Positions 26,401 through 38,080 of a stretch of DNA of 64,000 nt are shown here, piece by piece. Origin of the DNA: Bugula neritina (lineage: Eukaryota > Bryozoa > Gymnolaemata > Cheilostomatida > Bugulidae); the NCBI GenBank assembly GCA_964035545.1, contig OZ037765.1, positions 23,748,004-23,812,003 of the forward strand. Reading direction: 5' to 3'. The notes below the pieces were generated by a model. That model did not search any database and had not been told where the DNA came from. It saw nothing but the letters and a program-made list of their open reading frames with translations. The translations under genes and the position numbers were made by a program. Each line of letters starts with the position of its first letter. Position 1 is the stretch's first letter.

Positions 26401-29400
26401 TATGTTAATACCTTTTTATTAAAAAAAATCACAACTCTAAGTCAATAAGTTTTCTCACAATTTTTAGGGCGAATTTTTGTACCCCTATGACCGTTGTGCC
26501 CTACTGCCTAGAAGTTCTAATGAAATTAGAAACAATGTGAGACATCAGAACTGAAAATGAAGTATTTTTAGAATTGAAACTGCAGTTTGAATTGGGTTTT
26601 GAATTGAGACATTTATATAAAATGAAAACCTGCACTACTTACCTTCAGCTTCTTAAGTTGAATTGAATGTATGATGGTACTTATTTCTAATGCATTGCCT
26701 CTTATTGGTATAAACTTAAAATTGACTCACAGCCATAATAGAACATTTTCAAGAATTTCAATACCCGTGTATCATAATAAATCTGCTTAGTATAAGTAAA
26801 TATTGATGACAGATTTTCAAGTTATTGGTACTAATGTCTTTCGTGTTGAAATAGATATTTTAAAAGCTATTGATAAATGTAAATGGTTTGTAGACCTACA
26901 ATTCCCATAGTTGTACATACATCAATAATATAGAAATTCGTTAAAACACTTCAGAATTTTTCTAGTGGCTCTTGTAGAACTATAAACATTTTTGTTTGGT
27001 TATTGGCAGGGTGTTGTAGAAGAGGACTTTTCAAACATAAATAATGAAGAATTTAGTAGCTTAATAGAATGTGGCTGCTGTTTCGGTGAGTCAGACATTG
27101 AAGAAATGGTGCAATGTGGTGATGGACATCTGTTCTGCATGGAGTGTCTTCGTAGATATGCAGATGAGGCAATTCACGGACAAGGAAAGGTGTGTTAATC
27201 GCCAAAAATATTTTATTCACTGTAAAATTAGCTTTTAGCTTCTAACATTTGGAATTTTGGAAAACCCTGTTCACAGGAAACACAAAACATGATACAAATA
27301 ATTGGTCTAAAATTATTATCTGCTTTGTTCTGTTTTGCTGTATAAACCATTTTCCAATGTCCTTATTACTCAATTTATAATACCTCGTACTCTGTACCAG
27401 TTGTAAAAATGAAAACTAAAAATGAAAAAAGTGGAATTTTGCTTCTCCAATGGGATTTCCAAAAATCTTCAGCACGAAACTCATCAACAACCTCGAGCAA
27501 TTGAAACCCAACTAGTACCTCTCGCATAAAATATAATTTTTAAAGTAAAGCAGTTTATCATTTGCAGTTTGTAGAAGTATATTATGTATGCTATATGTAT
27601 ATATGTATACTATATGCATGAGTGACTCTTCTATGTTTGGGTCTTCATGAATATTCATGTAATGCTTTGGATTAGCCAAAACCTACTTACTTATACTATG
27701 TTATTAGAAAATCAAAAGCACCATTTGAAAATGTGACCCACTAAGCCACTATAATAAGAAACTACATTTTAAATTATTGTTTGTTAGAATGCTTTTGTAG
27801 TTGACTGCTTTTGCTGCTAGTTTGATGATGACTTTTATCAGACTAGGACTGAAAAGCTAGCTGATAATTTTTAAACCAATAATTGTTGAGTTTTCAATTC
27901 ATGTAAAGCTTCAGAATGCCTTGTTTTATTCTAATCCCCTCCCTCAAGTCTTTTAATGTTTCCCGGTTGCAGCGTCAAGTCTAGTATTTATTCACATTCC
28001 TGGTGGTAGTTGAATAGCTGCATTTCTTGTCTAATTGGTGTATGTTGGGGTGCAGGTCAGCTGGCCAGAGCTCTGACCGAAGAACTGATGCTAAAGTTTG
28101 ATGAGAGAGTTCAAGAAGAGTCACTGAACATGGCGAACCTGACAAATCTGGCACGCTGCCCAGATTGCAACTATGCTGCTGAGATAGATGACGAAAATCA
28201 GAAAGTAACTGCATAAGTGATACATAGTTCAACATTTGTTTGTAAATAAGCTACCAAAATTATAAATGTGTGTGAATAGTTGTTATACTCGTTTCAGTGT
28301 TGAGCAATCGTACGCGTGCTCATTGTAGCTCTGCTTTTTCACTATCCTTAACTATGCATCATGCATCTTGTAACGAATAACTATGTATTATAATTGCTGT
28401 GGCTACTAGCTATACATTATAATATTGTAATTTTTACCATGCACATAAACATGTACTTACTGTAGTTCTGTTTTATTCTGTACCCTGCAGTATTTGTTAT
28501 TTTAGGTGTTTGCCTGCCCTCAATGCACCAAAGTTTCCTGTAGATACTGCCAAGTAGATTGGAGTGAGCACGAAGGACTTACATGTGCTCAAGTTGAAAA
28601 GAAAGATGAAACTTCCATTCGTACTAAATAGTAAGATATCTGCTAGTCGCAATATATTACTAGTGTGTTTGCTATTCTTATGGTTAAAAATATTGTTTTA
28701 TTTTTTGGCATGCTAATGTAAAATATTGATATAAGTTATGATAGTTGCCATAGCTCCAGCTTTAAACATCCCTTTAATGATTCTTCAGAAGGAAATGAAA
28801 AAGCTATTATCATTTTGTTTTTTTTGGTGTAAGCTTGGTATAATGTTTATTTTCGTTTACTTTACCACGGCCCACTAACTTTGTTAAAAAATAGTTTAAT
28901 TGGATCCATGGCTCTAGACCATGTTCTCGTCATATTGTAAGAACTAAGGCACATTGAATGCATTTGTTATGAAGAGTAATAAAATGTTACTGCTTGTAAT
29001 GGCTGAAATGGTAGAAGTTGACTCTGGGACCCATTTCTTTTCTTAAGCAACTTGTAGAAGTGGGCTTGTCAAAGCACAAACTGGTCTCATCTATAACTTC
29101 ATCTTGTAGTTTCATCAGAAAGTAGTTTGTAGCCTGCTATCTGTCAATGAATGGTGGCAAAAATTTGTACTGATGCATTCTTATCAGCGTGCAAGAAAGT
29201 AGTCTCCAAAAAAATCATAACGATATTGTTTTAGGCCAGCAATGCAACTGTAGATATTATAAACAGGCATCTTAACAAGTCAATTTCAATGCTCTTTTAT
29301 TCAGTGAAGAATTGATGACAGAGGCCAGGGTTAGGCATTGCCCTCAATGCAAAGCACCACTACTAAAAGATGGGGGGTGTAACAGAGTAACGTGTAGATG

Positions 29401-32400
29401 CGGCAAAACCATCTGCTATATATGCCGTAAGCCTGATGTATGTCTGAATTATTGTTTTTAATAAGAAATTGAGCTTTCTTGAATCTATAAACTGATTTAG
29501 AACCCATGTTGAGTTTAATAGTTTTATACTCCAGGTATAATTTAGAAATGTCTTTTAGATAAAATATGATCATTTCTGCCAACATGTTGGCCCTCATAAA
29601 AATGGTTGCAAATCTTGTGCAAAGTGTTCTCTGTGGACTGATGCAGAAGCTGATGATAGACAGATTATTAAACAACTCAAACAGCAAGGCAAAATTGAGC
29701 GAAACCAGAAAGGTCAGTATGTGTTTTTCTTACAATGAACATGATTCATGCTTTGTAATTTACTTACTCAAAAGTAGTAGCATTTTTATTTTTACAGGTT
29801 TGTGTTTGTCTTCAGCATATGTCTTCAATTTCTGGTGTTATTTATAGATTATTAACTTAATTTTAAAGTTTTTCATAGCTGAATCAACATTAGATTTTGA
29901 AGCGGCTAAGAAAATCTCTGTACTTTTGAAAGATAAACTTCATTTATTTGTCATTAGGTTTTCTGGATAATAAAGTGATTGGGGCACCTGAACACAAACA
30001 AAAGGCTCGACATGATTTCAGAGCTAGAAGACAAGACCTGATAAACATGCCCCAAGCTTATATGGCCAACGATATGTGGCATAACCGTGCACCATATAAT
30101 TACCCTCCAATGCCTGTTGGGCAACAGCCTGTACTATGTGCACCTCTTTTTCAACCTCTAGCTTTACCTCTCCGGCTAAATCTGCCACCTGACAATCCAT
30201 ATCTATGGGCAGAAAATCACCTTGGTCCTCCACCTGTACCACAAGAGCATCATGATCAAGGACATGGCCAGGAGCAAGCAGGTCTGCAGCAACCAAATGC
30301 TCAACTTTCTACTTGGAGAAAGCGTAGGGTACAGTATCAAAACAATCAAGAACTGCAAGTACCTTCTCAACCTAAATCCGTAAAGTATCAGGAGTCTGTA
30401 AAAGAGCATCAAAGGCTGCCAGCTGCACCAAAAAATCCACATCAAAACCATCAGCAGAATCGTCTCCCTTATGACCCTCAAGCAGCATCTGAACCTGGAC
30501 CATCTGGGTTACAACAAAGATCTGCAGATGCAAACCTGAAATCGCTTTTTAAAGTAATGGATGAACACAACAATGTACTTCTACATAAAAAATCTGCTAA
30601 GAAAACACCTGCTGAGAATCACAATCATTCTGATAAACTGCTGGCAGAACATCAAAATATTCGGCGTGCAATCATGCTAGAGCAGCAGTTGAAGGATAGA
30701 AAACGAAGACAAGCACGTGCATCAGGTTTACAAACTTCAATTCCTTCTTCTGCTTCTAGTCAGCATAAAGATGTTTCTTTGCCTATTCCAGGAGCTATTG
30801 CTCCATTAGCTCATGCTTCTTCTATGCATAAACCAAACCAAGATTTAACAAATGCATCTAAAAGAAGCACATACAAATCTAAAACATTAGCAGTTAAGAA
30901 AGTTCCATCAATATCACCATCCACAGAACTGGCATCAAAATTGGTAGCTGCAGTCCAAGAGACTCCATCAACATCAACATGTCCATTGTCAGCCGTGGCC
31001 AAAGAATACCCGTCAACATCCACTGCAAGAAGACATTCGTCAGCCTCATCTAGGTTACCCACATCTAATTCTAGTAAAACTAAAATCAAAGAGAAAATAT
31101 CAAAAGTAAAATCTGCATCAACTCCTGCTTCAGCTGCCATAAAATGGGACCCCATTTCAATTACTCCATTAAACTTATCTCATAACTCTAACTGTAAATC
31201 TCATTTGCCATCTAGAAGTAAGTCATTGGCACCAGTTGAAATCAAATCTCCTGAAACAAAGGATGAAAATGTTACCATCGATTTAACTACTGGTGAGTAA
31301 ATAAAGATCATATCAAATACTGACATACTGTTACTGCTCAACAATATTATGTCAGTAGCTTTTTGCTGAGAGTCACTAAATATGAACAATGTGATTTATT
31401 ATACTTCGCTGGTGCTAGAAGTTGTTCATAGTTGGCTAACTAATATATTAAACAAGTTATATTGGCACATTAATATCCCAGTTCTTATCAATGCAATCAA
31501 CCATTAATTTCAATATTTTTCTTCGTTTATGTCATAGCCTAGAGTAATATCTAAAATATGGATCTAATAGGTACTAAAAGTTTTTTAGGAAAGTTTTTTT
31601 CAGCTGCAAATTATGTGCAGCTGCATAATTTAAAAGGGATAAAGTGCATAGTTGATGAAAGTAACTTTTTTACATACAGAGTCGCAAATAGGTAAATGCT
31701 TTCAATGAAAATATGGCATGGATATAACGTATTGTGAAACATTTTTTAAAGAACCAATACAACTGTCGGACAACGTTACTTAAAGTATTGTGTAGTAAAG
31801 AAATTTAGCCTTTATTAAATATATTGATTTACATTTCAACCATAATAATGACTCTGTAACTTTATGTTTTTTTCTTTGAGGAAACAAGTAAATTGAGGAT
31901 TGCATTTCAATAGACATCGCCTGTTATCTGCCGTTTGGCTTTCAGTCCCACTGTGGATAAAAATTTTCATCAAAAGAGCATTTGCTAACTATGTATACCT
32001 ATTTTATAATACATTCTCTGCTTCCTACACTTTTTTGTTCTGAAGTGTGATAATTTTCTATATATTTCAAAATGATTTCTAACTTCTTATATATTCTATT
32101 TTAGATTTTGTTACACCAAATGCAAAGGTTCAGCACGGCAAAGCTCTGATTAGCAATTTCCAATTCAGCGATAGTGATGATAATGAAGATTTACTTTTCA
32201 ATGATGTCAGTATATACAAATCGAAACCCTAGCTTGTATTTGGTGATTGATCCTAAAACATATCTTTTATGATACATATTCTTTTGAAAATAGAGTACAA
32301 TTAAAAATATTAGTTTGTTATATAATCTCGTTTTATAATTTTATTTTATTTCAACAAAATTTTGAAAGCTAATGAAACTGCTAATCAACAACTTTGGATA

Positions 32401-32623
32401 TTGTTTGCAGATAAATTTGCAGCCCCCAGACTTAGCAGCAGAACTTGATAGAGAAGAAGAGGCTTTAAAAATAGAGGAAAAAGATCTTCTTCAGCATTTA
32501 CAAAATTCTTTTGACAAAAAGTTGGACGCATTAATGGAAGCAACCAATAGCAAATGTATAGACATAAGCCGTTACATTGCAGATAAGCAGCAACTTATAC
32601 AACAAAAACGAAAAATCTTGTGA
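23418..32623 (+). CDS. RNF216: RBR E3 ubiquitin ligase RNF216 (TRIAD3)
   Basis: Exons: 23418-23471 (tentative), 27010-27189, 28010-28204, 28506-28630, 29305-29437, 29559-29712, 29958-31292, 32105-32205 and 32411-32623. They total 2,490 nt, or 829 aa. RNF216 is a RING-between-RING ligase that builds Lys63-linked ubiquitin chains. RING1 starts at residue 39 (IECGCCFGESDIEEMVQCGD with HLFCMECLRRY). The IBR is in ARCPDCNYAAEIDDENQKVF to CRYCQVDWSEHEGLTC, about 126-172. RING2 is RHCPQCKAPLLKDGG-CNRVTCRCGKTICYIC, about 194-225, with the catalytic Cys in GGCN; it continues to YDHFCQH. All RBR landmarks are intact. One 1,335-nt exon encodes a Gln/Pro/Ser-rich, probably disordered tail. The last two exons add an acidic segment and a short helix. 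The N-terminus before RING1 is only about 38 residues, against several hundred in vertebrates. The first exon has an ATG, a donor (GTATGC) and a matching phase, but it lies 3.5 kb upstream with no homology to confirm it. Confidence 0.9.
23472..27009. other. RNF216 first intron (putative)
   Basis: About 3.5 kb separates the proposed start exon from the RING1 exon. Extra N-terminal exons could be hidden here, since vertebrate RNF216 has a long N-terminus, but I found no frame with family signal. The right part holds a candidate DNA transposon. Confidence 0.5.
25219..26505. mobile_element. Candidate degenerate TIR transposon region, unclassified
   Basis: Motifs of the type GGCCCATTGTGCCC recur here in both orientations. 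At 25425-25460 there is an imperfect palindrome (GGCCCATTGTGCCCCGG, then TACAGGGGTACAATGGGCC). Its right half is inverted again near 26158-26178 (GTGGCCCATTGTGCCCG). An outer pair, GGGGTAACGGGAAGGGGGAG near 25221 and its rough reverse complement near 26478-26505, suggests nesting. The 93-codon minus frame at 25924-26205 shows no known transposase signature. Borders and class are uncertain. Confidence 0.45.
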
Positions 32624-33499
32624 ACTCTTTTTAAATGCATAATTAATCATAAATGCTACTCATTCATGTCTTTTTCTCCTTTCTCATCTGCTGGTGCTCA
32701 TTATGTTGTGCAAAAGTTTCTTTAATAAGTTTTCAAATATTTTTTGTATGTTTACAGGAAATATAATATAGTTGGAAATACTTCAATAGCTTGCTATTTA
32801 AACTATACCTGCTCAAAATAATAGTTGGATAATCTCTATTGTTAGTTAGATATTAATAGCATTGCCTTAGCCTTTATATGAACTACCTCTAACTTTTTTG
32901 GTAACCGATTGCTTTATGGTCAGGTTTTTTAGTTATGAGTAAACTATTGTGTTGCTACTACCTTCATAGTTCACATATGCTAGTTCACAATTTTCAAGTA
33001 GAAGACGTTGTTCCTAACTGTCTCACAAATGCTTTTCAATCAACTAACAGCATTTTAACAGGACCCACGTGGAACCCTTCAGTTCCTACTAACGCATTCT
33101 TTCAATGCTCAAATCAGGGCATAGCCATTACTTTAAATAGTCTTTACCTGCTTGCATAGTAACAAAGCTGAATTTCATCGAACACCGTTGAACTTTTTTA
33201 GTGCTTTTCTTTTTGCAACTAACTGCAATATTAGCCTACTCTCAGAACTTTCCAGTCTAGTTTTAGTCACTTTATTATACTGTTTTCTATTTTGAATACA
33301 TGTGATATATCTTTATATTAATCTTATTTTTTCCATAGTATGTATACTTGCGCGGTGCTTTATCAAAAAGTATAAGATTACTGCAATATAAATATTTTGG
33401 ACGCTATTTTATTATGGCTACTTCACATCTCCGCGTGATATTTAATTTTTATATACGGAGTTATCCTGTGTAAGATTAATGAGTAAATGGTTGCGTACC

Positions 33500-34310
33500 A
33501 ATTCAATTGCCCTATTTATTCACTGCGTTTCCATTATCGCATTATGCGAATGGATTTTCTCATTCGCCCTATGGAAACAGTTGCATCGAAGCAAAACCGC
33601 AGCCGGAAATTACACCGAACGGCTCCTTCGATGAAAATTTTCCTTCGCATTATGCGCATCATGGAAATGGTTCCTTCGGTTAAATCGAATGAAACCTTTT
33701 GTGCCGGAGGCAGAGATCAGCATTTGTGGCGGCTAGTTACATAGTTACGCGATGCTAACAATAATAATTATAGGTTACAACCTTCGCTAAAGTGTACTTC
33801 GACTTTTAAAAATTTAAATTATTTTGTTTATCCTAGCTGCTATTATTTAAAATAATTACTAATCATCCTAAATTTGTAAAACTATTCTGCAAGCCAAAGC
33901 TTTCTCAAGCTAAAAAAAAGTTGACAGCTATTTTCATTTTGAAAATTTAAATTACTTTTAGTTTTAAGCTTTTGTTTTTCGATCAAGAAATACGTTATGC
34001 TTTCATTGATTTATGGTTTTTTTATTTTAAATAAACTGACTCAAAGTTTGTGCATTTAGTTGATTCAATCTATCAAAAATATGGACAGGAATAAAAAATT
34101 GTCGTTGTGCATGAACTCAAACTCAAAGTTGGCCATATTAATTATCATTTTAGTTCAGCCGTCACAGTTGCAAAGAGAAGATAACTTCGTACGGATTGCA
34201 TAGGAACGTGTGGTTTTTCCTTCGATGTAATCCGTACGGGCATCCGTACGCATTCATTCGCCTTCATGGAAACGCAGTGATTGGGGGACACTGATCTCTG
34301 CCACCAAGGT
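33500..34310. mobile_element. Inverted-repeat (foldback-like) element
   Basis: TCACTGCGTTTCCATTATCG at about 33519 is matched in reverse complement by ATCACTGCGTTTCCATGAAG, read from about 34279 leftwards. A second motif, GGCAGAGATCAG, occurs forward at about 33710 and inverted at about 34302. CATTCGCC, GCGAATGG and GCATTATGCG repeats fill both ends. It has no transposase frame. It looks like a decayed or composite MITE, and no clean target duplication could be identified. Confidence 0.6.
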
Positions 34311-34579
34311 TATGTCATTGCCTTTTCCTAATGAACAGCGCAAAGCTTGGGGTCACTAAGTGCAATTTGCATACACATTGCCATATGCACTACGAACCCC
34401 TGAAACGAGTAGCTTCAGGGTCTGTGCTGCAATAAATGGTTGTCGCATAGTATACTGGTTATGTAATATAGAGTTAATAATATTGTCCTTCAACTTTTGG
34501 TCTAATATTCAGGCTCAGTCTGATAATACTGCACTGTCACTATGCTAATGCAATTTTGAATTTAGTATAATTTCTTAAT

Positions 34580-34960
34580 TTAGTAGTAGTACGACAGTCA
34601 CAGTGAAGCTAGAAAATGAATGTCAAACACTATCAGTATCAGTATGACTTATACGTATAGTTATTAATATTAGTATCAGTATGAGTATGACTATGACTAT
34701 TACTATTATTACTATTAGTATTACTATTAGTATTAGTATCAGAAAATGAGTATCACTCTGAATCTATTATAATTATTAGAAATGACACATTCTGATTCTA
34801 CTTACCTATTAATTAATAATATTACTATTATACTAAGAGTAAGTGCATCAGTACATAGGTGATGCAGTTTTTCTTTTTATTATACTTATAGTTAATATGT
34901 ATTAGTAGCATTTGCATCTTTAATATTCTAGTAGTTAGACTTAGAGTAGCAATTTAAACA
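34580..34960. repeat. Degenerate hexamer array
   Basis: TATTAGTATTACTATTAGTA and AGTATCAGTATGAGTATGAC strings upstream of the glutaredoxin gene. Same class as the other blocks. Confidence 0.72.
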
Positions 34961-35663
34961 GTCTGACACAGCTTAGCAGCCTGTAATGAGGTCAAACATA
35001 AATTACGATTTGTATTACTATTAGTTAGCTCCTAGACAATACACAACTTGAAGTTGATAGTCACTGTCAGTACTACCTGCTCTAATTCCAATGATGACAG
35101 AGACAATTAAAACAACAAACAATGAGAGACCATCTGTTACGCTATTATTATGGTTTTACATCTATGCAGGACTAACTAAACAATATGACACTCATAAGCA
35201 TAGCTATGCATTGCTGCTTCAAATATTATTATTGGATGAAAACTTAATTAGATAAAGCTTAATTAGATAAAAATTACTTAAAATAGTTATAATAATTTTA
35301 AGTAATGTTGTTATACCTAGAATAATTATTCACTCGCTTGGCTTTATGATATTAAATGTAAAGCATCAATTGATTACCTTATTCTTGTAGAAGTTGCTGC
35401 AGGAACAGGTATTCTGGGGTTGTGTGGTTTGTCAATCTGCATCTCACTTTTCAGCCGCACTCTTCTTTTCTAATCTATAACTTCTCATCTACTTCTTCTC
35501 AGTCAGTGGATATATATACTGAGCAACAAATATGAATTTTAGTATCACGTTTTATAAGCAGGTAGCTAGCTATAGGCAGCAATGTAATATGTTGTGTAAA
35601 AGTCCTAGTCCATTATTGCACGTCTGTTTTTGTTACCTTTTGTAGTTAGACTTTACGTTGAAG

Positions 35664-36378
35664 ATGGGTTTAAGCTTCTCTAATAGTTCTGGGGCTACTG
35701 AAGCTGAACATAAGTGGATTGATGAAAAGTTAAAAGAACAGAAAGTTGTCATCTTTTCAAAAACTACATGTCCATACTGTAATCGAGCTAAAAAAATGCT
35801 GGACAATAATCAAATATCTTATAAAAGTTATGAATTAAACCAGATGGATAATTGTTCGCAGATTCAAGACGCTTTGCAAGGAATAACTGGTGCAAGAACT
35901 GTAAGAGATGATGGCTAATTTTGTATATTTCACATTATTTAATTCTCTCATTTTCTGGCACCTTCCATTATAATTTGTTCATGATTTAAAACAGACCTAT
36001 TTTTAGAATGCAAGTTTTAATATAAAAAGAGACATTGATTTTTATTTAGTGTAGACCTATTCATATAAACTTACTGCAGGTAATCATGTTGAAGTAGAAG
36101 CTAGGATTCCTATTTTGAGTGATATTAATTCAGTTATGAATTTAAATCTAATTCTGTTGCACATTTAGAGCCTATAATATTTTGAGACTATAAATATAGT
36201 GAATTGTCATACCTGGTGCGTAAATTATATATGATTGGGCTTTTAAATTTTTTTCAATTGTTTTGTTTTTATATTATAGGTACCGAGAGTTTTTATCAAT
36301 GGTAAAAGTATTGGAGGCTGTGATGATTTGATGCGGATGCAATCCAGTGGAGAATTAGCTAAAAAACTAATGGAATAA
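35664..36378 (+). CDS. GLRX2: Dithiol glutaredoxin, GLRX2-like
   Basis: Two exons, 35664-35900 and 36280-36378, join in phase 0 to give 111 aa, the usual size of a cytosolic glutaredoxin. The enzyme reduces disulphides and glutathionylated proteins using glutathione. The active site CPYC is at residues 36-39 (FSKTTCPYCNRAKK). The cis-proline loop T-V-P is created exactly across the splice junction. The glutathione-binding Gly-Gly is in NGKSIGGCDD. Overall it resembles animal GLRX2 more than GLRX1, but it has CPYC where vertebrate GLRX2 has the iron-sulphur-binding CSYC. There is no mitochondrial presequence. The N-terminus MGLSFSNSSG fits an N-myristoylation signal (Gly2, Ser6), an inference. 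The ATG is chosen over an in-frame TTG two codons upstream. A strong 3' splice site (ACCTTTTGTAG) lies 18 nt before the ATG. Confidence 0.92.
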
Positions 36379-36826
36379 AGTCTACGTTATTTATCATAGT
36401 TGTAATTTGTAAGTTGGCATCATTCTGGTTATGTTTTAATTTTTACCAAACTATCAGCCATTACTTCTGTGAACAATTCACTGGTGCATCATGCTGATAC
36501 TGTGTAATCTTACCTTAATTACAAGTAAAACAGCTCTTGACAGCAATTCGCATTTACTGCGTACATAAAGAATTGATTGGTAGTAGACTGAAGTTGTCAG
36601 CTTGATTTGAGAAGATTTATTTTTGTGGCGATAGCCTTGTAGGTAGTTTGTAGTAAGTGGACGTTATAAGTCTGCTCAATTGATGTTTTGCTATTCTGAT
36701 TGAATATAACTGTCATCCAAATTATTGTTTCTCATTTACATTGCATCCAGTGATATTCTGTAGATCAAAAGTGCATTAATTGATTTATATTTTTTGTATT
36801 TTATTCTGTAAAATTTTAAATCTTTC

Positions 36827-36832
36827 AATAAA
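36827..36832 (+). terminator. Polyadenylation signal of GLRX2-like gene
   Basis: AATAAA about 450 nt after the stop codon, followed by a T/G-containing stretch. Confidence 0.5.
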
Positions 36833-37928
36833 TTGTCATACTGCTGCTAAGAATATATATGGAATTCTTATAAATATATCAACTGCATATAAATGTAAAG
36901 TAATTATAAATGTATGACTGGTTGAGGCTTTCAAGTTTCATACCAATAATCAGTGATTCAGTTAAGTGTCTTGGGCCATTAGTTATAGCACAGTGAAAAG
37001 GTTTTAAGTACTAATATTAACACAGTTTTTAATCAACATCTACTTCTCATTTACATAGTGGAAATAGTCAACATTACCCAGCTATAACTTCTTGCATGGA
37101 GAATTGCTGAAGCTGAGAGTTATCACCCTGACTGAAAGTAATACAGAAGAAAGTAGGCATGCATTATACTGCTTCTAGGTAATCTCAAAATATGGTCATG
37201 CAAAGGCTATGCAGGAGGGCAGTATTTGTCATTAGACATTTTTTAAAAAACACATCGATTGGAAAAATATGAATTGTAAAAATAAGTGAAGGCTTCAGCC
37301 AGCTCATCAGAAAAATGCACTGAAGGCTTATACTGCATGAATTCAGAAGAAGCTAATATGTCAATGAGATTTGGGGAATAATTCAACTGTTTCCTTGAAT
37401 TTCTGGAAGAATGGTTGATTGTACATCATAACCCTCCCCATGCAAATTATGAATATTAATAAATTTCAGCATATAACTGTGTACATATAAATTATAACAC
37501 AATACAACTTAATGCACTGTATTGGTGTTGGGTTGGTTGTATTGATATACACCCTATTGGAATTATAGTCTTTCATCAACATTTATTTATAAAGAAACAT
37601 AAATATTCAAGTGTACAGCATGGAAATAGTAAGATGATTTTATCATCTACATGCAAATCATAATGTGTGTGTGCCTATGTGTATATAATAGTATAATTTA
37701 TGTCCACATCTTCATTTGGGGAAGTATCCCTTAAATTTGGCTCACACAGGCTTGCATTATATCCAAAGTTGCTACTATTATTCACAATATAGAACCATAC
37801 ATAGTATGTAAAATGTAAGCAAAGCATTTTACTACATTGCACAACCATTGCGAATAAACACTTTAATAATTGTTTCAGTAGCTTTGTGCACATTTCCACA
37901 CCGAACTAGGCACAAATGAAAACACGTC

Positions 37929-37934
37929 TTTATT
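37929..37934 (-). terminator. Candidate polyadenylation signal of ASPSCR1/TUG
   Basis: AATAAA on the minus strand, about 150 nt past the proposed TUG stop. Confidence 0.45.
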
Positions 37935-38080
37935 TTTTGGAAGCTCTTGACAACACTTTATATAAAGTTTTAATATCTGAAGAATAAATTTCAAACAAAA
38001 CCATGAAAAAAAATGACTAGAAAATTCCCCATTAATTCGTTGCTTTTCAACTTCTTTCAGATTCCAATAATTTCTTCAAC

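Larger units (their letters stand above)
32624..35663. other. Intergenic: RNF216 3' flank and GLRX2 5' flank
   Basis: About 3 kb between two plus-strand genes. It holds an inverted-repeat element at 33500-34310 and a hexamer array at 34580-34960. No canonical AATAAA lies close behind the RNF216 stop. The 85-codon frame at 33487-33744 falls inside the repeat element and is not protein-like. Confidence 0.6.
36379..38080. other. Convergent intergenic region GLRX2/TUG
   Basis: Contains the 3'UTR of GLRX2 (AATAAA at 36827) and of TUG (AATAAA on the minus strand at 37929). Nothing else was recognised. The 74-codon minus frame at 37675-37899 has no protein signal. Confidence 0.65.

Noticed and set aside
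28038-28055. 18-nt GT...AG segment in the RNF216 exon 28010-28204
   Set aside because: It is far too short for an intron and is in frame. The continuous exon aligns with RING1 of the family without a gap.
30024-31155. Antisense open frames (90-114 codons) opposite the large RNF216 exon
   Set aside because: They are shadows of a long real exon. They are repetitive Val/Asp-rich translations of its Ser/Pro codons.
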